Of a stretch of 64,000 nucleotides of DNA, positions 35,220-44,925 are shown piece after piece. Position 1 is the first letter of the stretch, and each line of letters begins with the position of its first letter. The notes under the pieces were generated by a model, which worked only from the letters and a program-made list of their open reading frames with translations, made no database searches and was not told the origin of the DNA. The stretch lies in assembly GCA_016930015.1 (NCBI GenBank), contig JAFGHR010000124.1, positions 1-64,000 on the forward strand, written 5' to 3'. This stretch comes from Anaerolineae bacterium. GTDB lineage: Bacteria; Chloroflexota; Anaerolineae; Aggregatilineales; Aggregatilineaceae. Both the position numbers and the translations under genes were made by a program.

Positions 35220-36005
35220 ATGGGTGCTGCTTTAGAAATTCGTAACCTGCATGTCAGCGTCGAGAATCAACCAATCCTGAAGGGCGTCAACCTGATCGTC
35301 AAACAGGGCGAGATTCACGCGCTGATGGGTCCCAATGGGTCCGGAAAAAGCACGTTGGCCAATACGCTTATGGGCCACCCGGCTTATGAAATCACCGCCG
35401 GGCAGATCATCTTTGACGGCGTGGACTTGATGGACCTCGAAACCGACGAACGCAGCCGCATGGGCTTGTTTATGGCGTTCCAGTACCCGGTCGTCATCCC
35501 CGGCGTAACCGTCGCCAATTTCCTGCGCAACGCGATCAACGCCCGCATGAAAGCCGAAAACCCGGACAGTAAGGGCATTCCGATTCCCGCATTCCGCAAG
35601 CTGATGATAGACAAAATGAACATGCTGGAGATGGATACCAGCTTTGCTGGGCGTTATCTGAATGACGGCTTTTCCGGTGGTGAAAAGAAGCGGGCCGAAA
35701 TTTTGCAAATGGCTGTTCTAGAGCCGCGTATCGCCATTATGGATGAAACCGACTCCGGCCTGGATATCGACGCGCTGCGCATCGTGGCCGAGGGCGCCGA
35801 AAAACTGACCGATTCCCTGGATATGGGCGTGCTGATCATCACCCACTACCAGCGTATTCTCAACCATATCAAGCCCCAGTTCGTGCACATCATGCTTGAC
35901 GGCCAGATTGTTGAGAGCGGCGGCCCCAATCTGGCGCTTCACCTGGAAGAACATGGTTACGACTGGCTCCGCGAAAAACAAAACGGCAACGGCAGCGTTA
36001 GCTAA
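35220..36005 (+). CDS. sufC: Fe-S cluster assembly ATPase SufC
   Basis: SufC is the ABC-type ATPase of the SufBCD scaffold complex. The 261-residue protein has Walker A GPNGSGKST, a long Q-loop insertion with MAFQYP, the signature FSGGEKKRAEILQ, Walker B AIMDETDSGLD and the H-loop ITHYQRIL, all typical of SufC. The ATG at 35220 is preceded by AGAGGAGG at ideal spacing; the open frame upstream to 35163 reads through this site and is not used. sufB follows after 30 bases, then sufD, forming one unit that ends at a terminator (38892). Confidence 0.96.
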   Translation: MGAALEIRNLHVSVENQPILKGVNLIVKQGEIHALMGPNGSGKSTLANTLMGHPAYEITAGQIIFDGVDLMDLETDERSRMGLFMAFQYPVVIPGVTVANFLRNAINARMKAENPDSKGIPIPAFRKLMIDKMNMLEMDTSFAGRYLNDGFSGGEKKRAEILQMAVLEPRIAIMDETDSGLDIDALRIVAEGAEKLTDSLDMGVLIITHYQRILNHIKPQFVHIMLDGQIVESGGPNLALHLEEHGYDWLREKQNGNGSVS

Positions 36006-36035
36006 CATCAAGACAGCCCCGAAGGAGCAAAACCC

Positions 36036-37448
36036 ATGAGTGATGCCGAACACCTGGAGGGAATCCGGGAAACCTACGACGATGAATATGGTTTTCACGA
36101 TCCTGACACCTACGTCTTTAAGGCGCGTAAAGGGCTGGATGCCGATATCGTCGGGCAGATCAGCGAGATGAAAAACGAACCGGCCTGGATGCGCGATTAT
36201 CGCCTGAAAGCGCTGGAAATTTACCGGAGTAAACCCGTCCCAACGTGGGGGCCGGACCTGTCCGGCTTAAACGAGGATGACATTTACTTTTTCGTGAAGC
36301 CAGCCGACCAGGAAAGCCGCTCGTGGGACGACGTGCCGGACACGATCAAACAGACGTTTGACCGCCTGGGCATCCCCGAAGCGGAGCAAAAATTCCTGGC
36401 CGGGGCCGGTGCGCAGTACGATTCCGAGATGGTGTACCACCAGATCAAAAAGGAACTGGCCAGCCAGGGCGTGATCTTCAAGAGCATCGAAGAAGGTCTG
36501 CGCGAACACGAAGACCTGTTCAAAGAATACTTCGGAACCGTCATACCGGCCCACGATAACAAATACGCGGCGCTTAACTCGGCGGTATGGTCGGGCGGCT
36601 CGTTTATTTACGTCCCGCCAGGCATCCAGATCGAGATGCCGCTTCAAGCCTATTTCCGCCTGAACACGGCCAGCATCGGCCAGTTTGAGCGTACGATCAT
36701 CATTGTGGACGAGGGCGCGTTTTTGCACTACGTCGAAGGCTGCACCGCTCCCACGTACACCACCGACAGCCTGCACAGCGGCGTGATCGAGATCGTCGTC
36801 AAGCGTGGCGCCCGGTCGCGTTATTCGACCATTCAAAACTGGTCGGACAACGTCTACAACCTGGTCACACAGCGGGCCATGGTCTACGGTGACGCGACTC
36901 ACGAATGGGTTGACGCTAACCTGGGCAGTAAGGTCACCATGAAGTACCCGTCCCTGTACCTGATGGAACCCGGCGCGCACGGTGAAATCCTGTCGATTGC
37001 ATTCGCCGGGCGCAACCAGATTCAGGACGCGGGCGGCAAGGCGGTTCACTTTGCGCCAAACACCACCAGCCAGATCATCAGCAAATCGATCTGCAAGGAC
37101 GGCGGGCGCAGCAGTTATCGCGGCCTGCTGAAAGTGTACCCGGACGCAGCCAACGTCAAGAGCACGGTGGTGTGTGACGCGCTGCTGCTCGATGACATCA
37201 GCGAATCCGACACCTACCCGTACATCGAGATCGAAAACCCATCGGTGACCGTCGGCCACGAAGCGACTGTTAGCAAAGTGGGCGATGACCAGCTCTTTTA
37301 CCTGATGAGCCGCGGCCTCAACGAACACGAAGCCAACGCGATGGTCGTCAACGGCTTTTTGGAGCCGCTGACCAAAGAACTACCGATGGAATACAGCATC
37401 GAGATGAACCGTTTGATCCAGCTTCAGATGGAAGGCTCCATCGGCTAG
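36036..37448 (+). CDS. sufB: Fe-S cluster assembly protein SufB
   Basis: SufB is the scaffold subunit on which the SufBCD complex builds clusters. The 470-residue product has the family length and landmarks: [11 protein letters not shown] near residue 68, [15 protein letters not shown] near 185, the VEGCTAP motif, [15 protein letters not shown] with the conserved cysteine, and the C-terminal [25 protein letters not shown] precedes the ATG. It is the middle gene of sufCBD, 30 bases after sufC and 59 before sufD. Confidence 0.96.
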   Translation: MSDAEHLEGIRETYDDEYGFHDPDTYVFKARKGLDADIVGQISEMKNEPAWMRDYRLKALEIYRSKPVPTWGPDLSGLNEDDIYFFVKPADQESRSWDDVPDTIKQTFDRLGIPEAEQKFLAGAGAQYDSEMVYHQIKKELASQGVIFKSIEEGLREHEDLFKEYFGTVIPAHDNKYAALNSAVWSGGSFIYVPPGIQIEMPLQAYFRLNTASIGQFERTIIIVDEGAFLHYVEGCTAPTYTTDSLHSGVIEIVVKRGARSRYSTIQNWSDNVYNLVTQRAMVYGDATHEWVDANLGSKVTMKYPSLYLMEPGAHGEILSIAFAGRNQIQDAGGKAVHFAPNTTSQIISKSICKDGGRSSYRGLLKVYPDAANVKSTVVCDALLLDDISESDTYPYIEIENPSVTVGHEATVSKVGDDQLFYLMSRGLNEHEANAMVVNGFLEPLTKELPMEYSIEMNRLIQLQMEGSIG

Positions 37449-37507
37449 GCCGGTTTGTCACCGAGTCGTGTTGATACACCGTACCGTTTAAGAGAGGATA
37501 GGATCAG

Positions 37508-38851
37508 ATGGCAACTCGCCGTCGTGTTGCACGAGAATTTCAAGCGCCCCCGCTCAGCCGCGCCGACGTCGAAGCGTTGAGCGAGCGCCATCACGAGCCG
37601 GATTGGCTGCGCCAGGCGCGGCTGGCCGCCTGGGATCAGTACGAATCGATGCCCATGCCGACCACCAATGATGAACCCTGGCGGCGCACCGACTACCGTC
37701 ATATCAACTGGGACAGCGCCGGGGTGCTGCTGGCCGCGAATGGCGGCACATACGAAGACATCCCCGCCGCCAACCGCCAACCGCTGTTGGGCGAAGTCCA
37801 GGGCGGTATGCTGGCCTTTGTCGATGACCGGCTGGTTCACCGCGAAGTGGACAAAAAGCTGGCGGATCGCGGCGTGATCTTTACCGATCTGCGCACCGCC
37901 GCCGCCAAGTACCCGGAACTGGCGCAAAAACACCTGATGACACACGCCGTCACACCGGAAACCGGCAAATTTGCCGCGCTCAACGCGGCGTTGTGGACGC
38001 ACGGCGTATTTTTGTACGTGCCGCGCGGCCAGTCGGTCACGCTGCCCGCCCACAGCATTTTTTACACGACCCGGCCCGGCGCCACGCTGGGACACATCCT
38101 GGTGGTGCTGGAAGACGGCGCCCAGATCGACTACCTGCACGAAAACCTGTCCCCCACCCTGGACAGCGACAGTAGTTTTGTGGGCGTGACCGAACTCATC
38201 ATCGGGGATGGGGCCAACCTGCGTTTTGTTAATTTGCAGGACTGGGGCCACCACGTGTACGAGTTCAGCCACCAGCGCGCCCGCGTCGGCAGGGATGGCC
38301 AGCTCGACTGGATCACGGGCCAGATGGGCGGCAGGCTGGTCAAGGCGTTCATGGAAATCGACCTGGACGGCCAGGGAAGCTGGGGCCGCATGAGCGCCGT
38401 TTATTTCCCCGATGGCAAGCAGTTCATGGACCTGGACACGCAGCAGAATCACAACGCGCCGCACACCACGTCCGACCTGCTGTTTAAGGGCGTGCTCAAA
38501 GACCAGTCGCGCAGCGTGTGGCAGGGCATGATCAAAGCGCTGCCGGGCGCTCAAAAAACGGACGGCTTCCAGGCTAACCGCACCATGATCATGAGCAGCG
38601 AGGCCCGCGCCGACAGCATCCCCGGCCTGGAGATCAAAGCCGACGATGTACGCTGCACACATGCGTCAGCCACGGGCCAGATCGATGACGAACTGGTTTT
38701 TTACCTGATGACGCGCGGCCTGCCGCGTGAGGAAGCCGAAAAACTGGTCGTGGATGGGTTCTTTGTGCCGGTGCTGGACCGTATCCCGTTTGAAAACGTG
38801 CGCGACCGCTTGATGGCGTATGTCGAACGTAAGCTGCTGGGCCAGGCATAG
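37508..38851 (+). CDS. sufD: Fe-S cluster assembly protein SufD
   Basis: SufD pairs with SufB in the SufBC2D scaffold and is needed for iron entry. The 447-residue protein shares the SufB/D beta-helix core: ALNAALWTHGVFLYVPRG, HAIFYT-like HSIFYTTRPG, DLLFKGVLKDQSRSVWQG, and the C-terminal LPREEAEKLVVDGFF. It lacks the extra N-terminal part of SufB, as expected. AGGATAGGA precedes the start. A strong terminator follows 40 bases after its stop. Confidence 0.94.
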   Translation: MATRRRVAREFQAPPLSRADVEALSERHHEPDWLRQARLAAWDQYESMPMPTTNDEPWRRTDYRHINWDSAGVLLAANGGTYEDIPAANRQPLLGEVQGGMLAFVDDRLVHREVDKKLADRGVIFTDLRTAAAKYPELAQKHLMTHAVTPETGKFAALNAALWTHGVFLYVPRGQSVTLPAHSIFYTTRPGATLGHILVVLEDGAQIDYLHENLSPTLDSDSSFVGVTELIIGDGANLRFVNLQDWGHHVYEFSHQRARVGRDGQLDWITGQMGGRLVKAFMEIDLDGQGSWGRMSAVYFPDGKQFMDLDTQQNHNAPHTTSDLLFKGVLKDQSRSVWQGMIKALPGAQKTDGFQANRTMIMSSEARADSIPGLEIKADDVRCTHASATGQIDDELVFYLMTRGLPREEAEKLVVDGFFVPVLDRIPFENVRDRLMAYVERKLLGQA

Positions 38852-38891
38852 GCCGCGCAGCATGAATGATCGCACTGCACTCAAATCAACT

Positions 38892-38917
38892 AACCGGGTC
38901 TTTGTGGCCCGGTTTTT
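38892..38917 (+). terminator. Intrinsic terminator after sufD
   Basis: AACCGGG / CCCGGTT stem with a nine-base loop, followed by a T-run (38913-38917). It separates sufCBD from sufSU. Confidence 0.85.
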
Positions 38918-38989
38918 GCTTATTTCTATCACTATTATGTAATCTAAACCGCAATCGAAGATTACTGACAGATTCGGCAGATTTGCCGT

Positions 38990-38995
38990 TATAAT
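38990..38995 (+). promoter_or_regulatory. Promoter of the sufS unit
   Basis: Perfect TATAAT 38 bases before the sufS ATG, with CTGACA 19 bases upstream as a possible -35. It shows that sufS-sufU and the genes after them form a second unit. Confidence 0.55.
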
Positions 38996-39033
38996 CGTAC
39001 TGGACCAACCAACGGGTGTGGACAAAACAACCT

Positions 39034-40317
39034 ATGGCAAAAGTTAATCAAACCACGCATGATCCGAAACCTGGCCAAACGCGATCGCCGCTAAACAGCC
39101 AGGTGATTCTGAACGATTTCCCGATCCTCAACCAGGAAGCGCACCCCGGCAAACGGCTGGTATTCCTGGATTCGGCGGCCAGCAGCCAGAAGCCCCGCCA
39201 GGTGATCGACACCATGACGGCGTATTACGAGCACGATCACGCCAACGTTCACCGGGGGCTGCACGCGCTCAGCGAACGCGCAACCGACGCCTACGAGGGC
39301 GCGCGCGAAAAAGTGCGGCAGTTCATCAACGCCCGGTCCTATCGTGAGATCGTGTATACACGTAACACGACCGAAAGCATGAATCTCGTGGCCGGGTCGT
39401 GGGGCCGCGCCAACCTGGCCGCCGGTGACGTGGTCGTGCTCAGCGAGATGGAGCACCACAGTAATATCGTGCCCTGGCAAATCCTGGCCGAACAGACCGG
39501 TTTTACGATCCGGTACATTCCGGTCACGGATGAGGGTGAACTGGACCTCGACGCTTACGCGGCCTTCCTGCGCGACGAGCCGGTCAAGCTGGTGAGCGTG
39601 ATGCACGTCAGCAACGTGCTGGGCACGGTTAACCCGGTCGAGGACATGATCAGGCAGGCGCACGCTGTGGGCGCATTATTCATGATCGACGGCGCGCAGA
39701 GTGTCCCGCACCTGGCGGTCGATGTGCAGGCGCTTGACGTGGACTTTTTGGCGTTCTCCGCGCACAAAATGGCCGGACCAACCGGAATCGGGATTCTGTA
39801 CGGCAAACGGGCGCTGCTGGACGCCATGCCACCTTACATGGGCGGCGGCGACATGATCCGGCGCGTCACGCTGGAAGGCAGCGAGTGGAACGACCTGCCG
39901 CACAAGTTCGAAGCCGGTACGCCCGCCATCGCGGAAGCGGTCGGGTTCGGGGCGGCGGTCGATTATGTCGCCGGGCTGGGCATGGATAACATCCTGGCGC
40001 ACGAGCAGCACATCGTCGAATATGGCATGGACCGGCTGGCCGAGGTTCCCGGCCTGACGATCTACGGCCCGGAACCGTCGCGGCGCAACGGCGTGATCGC
40101 GTTTGCGCTCAAGGACATGCACGCCCACGATATCGCCCAACTGCTGGACGTGGAAGGCGTGGCCGTCCGCGCCGGGCATCACTGCGCGATGCCCCTGCAC
40201 CAGCGTTTTGGCGTGGCCGCGACCGCACGCGCCAGTTTTTATGTGTACAATACAACCGCCGACGTGGACGCTTTGATCGAAGCGATCTACAATGCGCGTA
40301 ATATATTCCGGCTTTAG
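39034..40317 (+). CDS. sufS: Cysteine desulfurase SufS
   Basis: SufS takes sulfur from cysteine as a persulfide for cluster assembly. The 427-residue PLP enzyme has the cofactor lysine K245 in SAHKMAGPTGIG and the catalytic Cys384 in RAGHHCAMPLHQRFG, both diagnostic of group II desulfurases. HANVHRGLHALSE and TRNTTESMNLVA are also typical. The ATG at 39034 is preferred over an in-frame GTG at 39016. The first 20 residues are poorly conserved. sufU follows after 22 bases, its usual sulfur acceptor partner. Confidence 0.95.
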   Translation: MAKVNQTTHDPKPGQTRSPLNSQVILNDFPILNQEAHPGKRLVFLDSAASSQKPRQVIDTMTAYYEHDHANVHRGLHALSERATDAYEGAREKVRQFINARSYREIVYTRNTTESMNLVAGSWGRANLAAGDVVVLSEMEHHSNIVPWQILAEQTGFTIRYIPVTDEGELDLDAYAAFLRDEPVKLVSVMHVSNVLGTVNPVEDMIRQAHAVGALFMIDGAQSVPHLAVDVQALDVDFLAFSAHKMAGPTGIGILYGKRALLDAMPPYMGGGDMIRRVTLEGSEWNDLPHKFEAGTPAIAEAVGFGAAVDYVAGLGMDNILAHEQHIVEYGMDRLAEVPGLTIYGPEPSRRNGVIAFALKDMHAHDIAQLLDVEGVAVRAGHHCAMPLHQRFGVAATARASFYVYNTTADVDALIEAIYNARNIFRL

Positions 40318-40339
40318 GCTCGAATGGTGAAACAATCCC

Positions 40340-40744
40340 ATGGACCTGTATATCGACAATATCATTGATCACGGGCAAAATCCGCGTAATTTTGGCGAGC
40401 CGCTCGACCCCGCCGATATCGATTACGAAGACGACAACCCGTTTTGCGGTGATCATCTCCACCTGACCGCCCAGCTTGACGAGAACAACCGCATTACCGC
40501 CCTGAGTTGGGAAGGCGAAGGCTGCACCATCAGCCAGGCGTCCGCGTCGATTCTGGGTGAGGCTATCCTGGGCAAGACGCTGGACGACATCAAAAGCTTC
40601 GACAAACAGGAGCTTCTCGACATGCTCGGTATTCAACTGAGCCCTTCCCGCCTGAAATGTGCCCTGCTGTCGCTCAAAGTGCTGAAGGCCGGTGCATACG
40701 GCCTGACGAGCTGGACCGGCGACGAGGGTGAAGACGAAACGTAG
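40340..40744 (+). CDS. sufU: SUF sulfur-acceptor protein SufU
   Basis: SufU accepts sulfur from SufS using a zinc-bound site. The 134-residue protein has the three conserved cysteines and the aspartate: C36 and D38 in NPFCGD, C62 in GEGCTISQAS, C107 in SRLKCALL. The acidic tail (GDEGEDET) is typical. It is 22 bases after sufS and 8 bases before the ClpN-M50 gene, so all three are probably co-transcribed. Confidence 0.95.
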   Translation: MDLYIDNIIDHGQNPRNFGEPLDPADIDYEDDNPFCGDHLHLTAQLDENNRITALSWEGEGCTISQASASILGEAILGKTLDDIKSFDKQELLDMLGIQLSPSRLKCALLSLKVLKAGAYGLTSWTGDEGEDET

Positions 40745-40752
40745 AACTGCAT

Positions 40753-42111
40753 ATGCAAGCCACAACCCGACCGATGTCTCAAGACCTGCTGGTCGCCATC
40801 GAACACGCCCAGCGCGAAGCCGGACGCAGGCATGGTAACTATGTAGATGTAGAACACCTGCTGCTGGGACTGCTGCGGCACCGCAGCGGCGTCGCACAAG
40901 ACATTTTTCGCCAGCATGATGTGAACACACAGGCCATGTACGATTCCATCGCTGACGCCGTTGGCATGGAACGCCCGGAACCGGCGCCGGTCAAAGGCTT
41001 CAGCCGGTGGGCCAAAGCCGCGTTTGATCGCGCCGCACAAGAAGCGGATACACTCAGCCAACGCACGCTGAACTCCGGGCACCTGCTGCTGGCGTTGATG
41101 GCCGAAAACGACGGCGCTGTGCGGGACGTGATCGACAGCTCCGGCCTGACACCCGATCACGTGCGCACTTACCTGCGCGAACACGTCGATCACACGCCGG
41201 GCGTAGCCACATCGAATGTCATATCGATGCTGGCACAAAAACCGGCGGCGCCTCCCCAAACCCCAACCGGGCCGAAAACCAGGCCGGAAGTGGTGGTCGT
41301 GCCCTTCCGTCCCCGGCGAAAAACCCGCCGCACATCCAAACCCGGCGCACCGGCCACCGGCATCGACAACCGGCTGTGGATCGCTGCCGCGATCGGTCTG
41401 CTGATCGCGTACATTCTGTTTGTGCTGCCGGGCGGCGCGGTGTTTACATTCGCCTTTGTGCTGATCGGGTGGGTGTTCTCGGTGACGCTGCACGAATTTT
41501 CGCACGCGCTGGTGGCCTACTGGGGCGGCGATTATACGGTCAAAGACAAAGGTTACCTGTCCTTTAACCCGCTGAAATACACACATCCCATGCTCAGCAT
41601 CGGCCTGCCGCTGCTGTTCCTGGCGCTGGGCGGCATCGGCCTGCCCGGCGGCGCGGTGTACATCGAACGCCACCGCCTCAAAAACAAGTGGTGGGGCGCG
41701 GCGGTTTCGGCGGCAGGACCGGCGGCTAACCTGCTGCTGGTGCTGGTGCTGGCGGCCCCGTTTTACCTGGGCCTGGTGGACTTGCGCGAAGCCTGGGAAC
41801 ACCAGACGTTATGGGGCGCGGTCGCGTTTTTGGCCATGCTCCAGGTGACGGCGGTGTTATTTAACCTGCTGCCGATCCCACCGCTGGACGGATTCGGCAT
41901 TATCGAGCCGCTGCTGGACGAACGTACACGGTTTCAAGTGCGCCAGTTCGGCGCCTACGGGCTGTTGATCATTTTTATCATCCTGTGGACACCGCTGGGC
42001 AATGGCTTCTGGGATATGATCTTCGATATCTGCCGCAGCCTGGATATCCCCGGCTGGCTGATCGTGGCCGGTTGGGATAACTTTATGTTCTGGCGCGAAT
42101 CACCCCAGTAA
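40753..42111 (+). CDS. Fusion of Clp N-domain repeats to a site-2-type (M50) membrane protease
   Basis: A 452-residue protein with an unusual layout. Residues about 9-70 and 84-145 are two Clp_N repeats (NYVDVEHLLLGLLRH; TLNSGHLLLALMAE), the module that in ClpA/ClpC binds substrates and adaptors; no AAA ATPase follows. After a proline/basic linker, residues 205-440 form a multi-pass M50 protease with zinc motif HEFSH (247-251), GPAANLLL and NLLPIPPLDG (371-380, Asp379 as third ligand). The catalytic set looks intact. A substrate-recruiting intramembrane protease is inferred. It starts 8 bases after sufU with no clear Shine-Dalgarno; an ATG at codon 8 is an alternative. Confidence 0.85.
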   Translation: MQATTRPMSQDLLVAIEHAQREAGRRHGNYVDVEHLLLGLLRHRSGVAQDIFRQHDVNTQAMYDSIADAVGMERPEPAPVKGFSRWAKAAFDRAAQEADTLSQRTLNSGHLLLALMAENDGAVRDVIDSSGLTPDHVRTYLREHVDHTPGVATSNVISMLAQKPAAPPQTPTGPKTRPEVVVVPFRPRRKTRRTSKPGAPATGIDNRLWIAAAIGLLIAYILFVLPGGAVFTFAFVLIGWVFSVTLHEFSHALVAYWGGDYTVKDKGYLSFNPLKYTHPMLSIGLPLLFLALGGIGLPGGAVYIERHRLKNKWWGAAVSAAGPAANLLLVLVLAAPFYLGLVDLREAWEHQTLWGAVAFLAMLQVTAVLFNLLPIPPLDGFGIIEPLLDERTRFQVRQFGAYGLLIIFIILWTPLGNGFWDMIFDICRSLDIPGWLIVAGWDNFMFWRESPQ

Positions 42112-42136
42112 GGTCGTTAGATCAAAGGAAAAACAC

Positions 42137-42451
42137 ATGTCTCGATTCGTATCGATTGCCAAAACGTCCGAAATCCCGCCCGGCGAACGCGCGTTTTACG
42201 AAGTCGAGGGTATCTATATCGCCGTTTTTAACGTGGGCGGCACGTATTACGCTATCGAAGACGCATGCACACACGATGACGGCCCGCTGGCCGAAGGTGA
42301 TCTGCACGGGTTCGAGCTCGAATGCCCGCGCCACGGGGCACGCTTCGATATCCGCACCGGGGACGCGCTCAGCATGCCCGCCGTGACACCTACCGGCGTT
42401 TTTCCCGTCAAGGTCGACGGTGACGATATCCTGATCGAACTGCCGGACTGA
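42137..42451 (+). CDS. Rieske-type 2Fe-2S ferredoxin
   Basis: A 104-residue Rieske domain protein with cluster ligands C44-x-H46 (EDACTHDDGPL) and C63-x-x-H66 (ECPRHGARFD). It is of the small soluble type that carries electrons to ring-hydroxylating oxygenases or sits in suf operons. It follows the ClpN-M50 gene by 25 bases with AAAGGA before the start. As no oxygenase is near, a link with Fe-S metabolism is likelier. Confidence 0.93.
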   Translation: MSRFVSIAKTSEIPPGERAFYEVEGIYIAVFNVGGTYYAIEDACTHDDGPLAEGDLHGFELECPRHGARFDIRTGDALSMPAVTPTGVFPVKVDGDDILIELPD

Positions 42452-42463
42452 CCCTTATTATCG

Positions 42464-44128
42464 ATGTCTGCGTCCGGTCGCCGCAAGCGTTTTTGGCTGG
42501 TTCTGCTCGAACTGAGTCTATTGATCCTGATCCTGCTGCTGGCCGCGTATGTGCGGGTGGCGAATCTGCGCAATAACCCCGGTTGGTACAGCGACGAAGG
42601 CACCCATCTCGACATCGCCCACCATATGCAGCACGGCGACACACAGTATTTCGCCATCACACAATCGATGCTGCTGTTTGGCAAACTGCCCGCGTACCCG
42701 TGGATCGTCTCGCGGCTGCTGCTGATCCTCGATCCGCATCCCGCCGACGATATCACCGTGCTCCGGCTGGTCAGCGCGGTTACCGGCGTGCTGGCGGTCG
42801 GCCTGCTGTACGGATTCGTGCGCCGTGCCGCCCAACTTGATCCGCTGCTGGCGCTGCTGGCGGCGTTTTTCCTGGCGATCTATCCCAGCGCCGCCGCGTA
42901 TAACCGCCTCGGATTCAGCTATAACATGCTGGCCCCGCTGGTGCTGATCGTGACCTGGGGCCTGTGGGAATATTTGAACGTCACACCGGGCGGCACGCCG
43001 ATTACCGGCTCGATCACTGGCCCGATCACCGGGCGGTTGTGGCTGGCGCTGGTCGCGCTGGCGGCGGGCGTAGGAATGATCACCGACCTGCTGATGATCT
43101 ATTGGCTGCCGCCGCTGGCCCTGGTGGTGCTGGCGCGGCGCTGGCGTGACCTGCTGTGGAGCCTGCCGCTGATCGCGGTGCCGCTGGTCCTGTACGCGGT
43201 TTGGATGTTGGGCACAGCGCCGGACGCGTTCGGCTTCGACCTGCGTTTTACGCTGGACCGGGCCGGGGTGATTTCGTTCTACACCCAGATCGCGGACCTG
43301 GTGCTGAATCCGCTGGACCTGATGCGGCTGGATTTCTGGTTCCTGGCGGCGGCGGTCGGCCTGTTTTTGCTGCGCCCGGAGCGGCTGCGCTGGCTGGTAT
43401 TGGCGTGTTACTGGCTGCCGATGTTCGCCTTGAACCGCACCGTAGACTTAAGCGCATTCGGGTTTTATTACCTGATCCCGTTTTTCCCGCTGGCGGCGCT
43501 GGGTATGGCGGCGCTGGTTTACCGGGGCACGCCTGCTGTGCTGGTAACCGTCTCCGGTGGGCTGCACGCGCTGTTTGACGGGTTCACAGCGTGGCCGCAC
43601 ACACCGGCCTGGGACTGGCTGCGCGACCGGCTGGTGGTGCTGGGCACGGGTGTATTTATCGTGCTGGTCATCGTCAGCCCGTTCATACATTACGTTTTCC
43701 AGGACATCCACGACGCCCGGACCACGTTCGACACGCCGGTTGATAACGTGCTGCTCGACCCGTATGACGCCCGCCGCGCTGCCGATTTTGTGAATACCAC
43801 CGCCGCGCCGGGAGACGTGATCATCGCGTCGCCGGGGCTGGGCTGGCTGCTGGATGGACAGGTCGCCGATTTTCAGATGGCGCTGGCGGCTGAAGGACGG
43901 GAAACCGAACACCTGCCCGCCGACCTCCCCGCCGGTCGTTTTGCTTTCGATCCACGCTACCGGGCCGCAAACCTGGCGGTGATCGATAACGTGTGGCAAA
44001 AATGGGCGGCCCGTGAAATGGACGATGTCGCGGCCATGATCGCCGACATCGAATCGAGCTGGACGCCCCTGTTCTGGGCAGGCGACATTATCGTGTATCG
44101 TAATCCCGCGCCGCTGGTGCGTGGGTAA
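42464..44128 (+). CDS. GT39-like (GT-C fold) membrane glycosyltransferase
   Basis: A 554-residue membrane protein with about ten transmembrane helices. The first loop carries NNPGWYSDEGTHLDIAHHM, the acidic motif placed like the catalytic Asp-Glu of ArnT/PMT-type glycosyltransferases, which use polyprenyl-phosphate sugars outside the membrane. A short repeat GSITGPITG lies near residue 180. The acceptor is unknown. It begins 12 bases after the Rieske gene and may belong to the same transcript; no ribosome site is clear. Confidence 0.8.
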   Translation: MSASGRRKRFWLVLLELSLLILILLLAAYVRVANLRNNPGWYSDEGTHLDIAHHMQHGDTQYFAITQSMLLFGKLPAYPWIVSRLLLILDPHPADDITVLRLVSAVTGVLAVGLLYGFVRRAAQLDPLLALLAAFFLAIYPSAAAYNRLGFSYNMLAPLVLIVTWGLWEYLNVTPGGTPITGSITGPITGRLWLALVALAAGVGMITDLLMIYWLPPLALVVLARRWRDLLWSLPLIAVPLVLYAVWMLGTAPDAFGFDLRFTLDRAGVISFYTQIADLVLNPLDLMRLDFWFLAAAVGLFLLRPERLRWLVLACYWLPMFALNRTVDLSAFGFYYLIPFFPLAALGMAALVYRGTPAVLVTVSGGLHALFDGFTAWPHTPAWDWLRDRLVVLGTGVFIVLVIVSPFIHYVFQDIHDARTTFDTPVDNVLLDPYDARRAADFVNTTAAPGDVIIASPGLGWLLDGQVADFQMALAAEGRETEHLPADLPAGRFAFDPRYRAANLAVIDNVWQKWAAREMDDVAAMIADIESSWTPLFWAGDIIVYRNPAPLVRG

Positions 44129-44156
44129 CCGTCACTCACAGGAGGAGAGACACCCC

Positions 44157-44876
44157 ATGATCGTATTTCGTTATGACGACGCACTGATCGAAAAATACCC
44201 GGACATCATCGGGGGCGTGGCGCTGGCGCGCGGCCTGTCCAACGGCCCCACCCCGCCCGGACTCGCCGATGCTTTTCTCGCCGAACAGCAGTCCACGCTG
44301 GCCCGCATTGGGGATACGCCGCTGTCACAGCTTCCGAGTATAACCGCGTGGCGGCGGGCGTTTACGGCGTTCGGAGTCAGGCCCACGCAGTACCGCAGCG
44401 CGGTTGAAGCCCTGCTGCGCCGCCTGACGAAAAAAGGCGATATCCCCAACCTGAACACACTGGTCGATATCGGAAACCTGGTCAGCATCCGTTACGCAGT
44501 GCCGGTCGCCGTGTTTGACCTGCGCACGACAACCGGCGCGGTCACGGTCGGGCTGGCCGACGGCGGCGAACGATTCACGCCGCTGGGCGTGGACGAGGTC
44601 GAGCACCCCGAACCCGGCGAAGTGATTTTTGTGGACGAGGACCGGCTGGTCAGCGCGCGGCGGTGGTGCTGCCGTCAGAGCGCGCAAAGCGCCGCGAACG
44701 AGTCCACCACTGACGTTTTGATCACGATTGAGGGGCTGCACGACACCGCCGCGCAAGATGTCCAGGCCGCTATGCACGATCTGCTGGACCTGCTCGCGCA
44801 GTACGGCGGCGGCACGATTCAGCAAACCGCGCTGCTATCCCGGTCGAATCCCGCGTTTGTGGTGGATGGGAGCTAA
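44157..44876 (+). CDS. B3/4-domain protein (PheRS beta editing-like)
   Basis: A 239-residue stand-alone B3/4 domain, the fold of the editing site in the phenylalanyl-tRNA synthetase beta subunit. Typical segments are WRRAFTAFGVRPTQYRSAVEALLRRL and IPNLNTLVDIGNLVSIRYAVPVAVFD. Such proteins are thought to hydrolyse mis-charged tRNAs or bind amino acids, but this is not proved. AGGAGGAG precedes the ATG at 44157 closely. The gene follows the GT39-like gene by 28 bases. Confidence 0.85.
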   Translation: MIVFRYDDALIEKYPDIIGGVALARGLSNGPTPPGLADAFLAEQQSTLARIGDTPLSQLPSITAWRRAFTAFGVRPTQYRSAVEALLRRLTKKGDIPNLNTLVDIGNLVSIRYAVPVAVFDLRTTTGAVTVGLADGGERFTPLGVDEVEHPEPGEVIFVDEDRLVSARRWCCRQSAQSAANESTTDVLITIEGLHDTAAQDVQAAMHDLLDLLAQYGGGTIQQTALLSRSNPAFVVDGS

Positions 44877-44925
44877 CACGGGCGGATCACTGGATAACGC
44901 TGCTCAAGAAAGAGAGAATAGGCGC

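Noticed and set aside
35021..35245. 74-codon plus-strand frame over the suf leader
   Set aside because: It starts inside the -35 box and reads through the promoter, the inverted repeat and the sufC ribosome site; it cannot be expressed from that promoter.
36267..38662. Long minus-strand frames opposite sufB and sufD
   Set aside because: They overlap two highly conserved suf genes and code low-complexity Val/His/Arg-rich products; no ribosome site or family.
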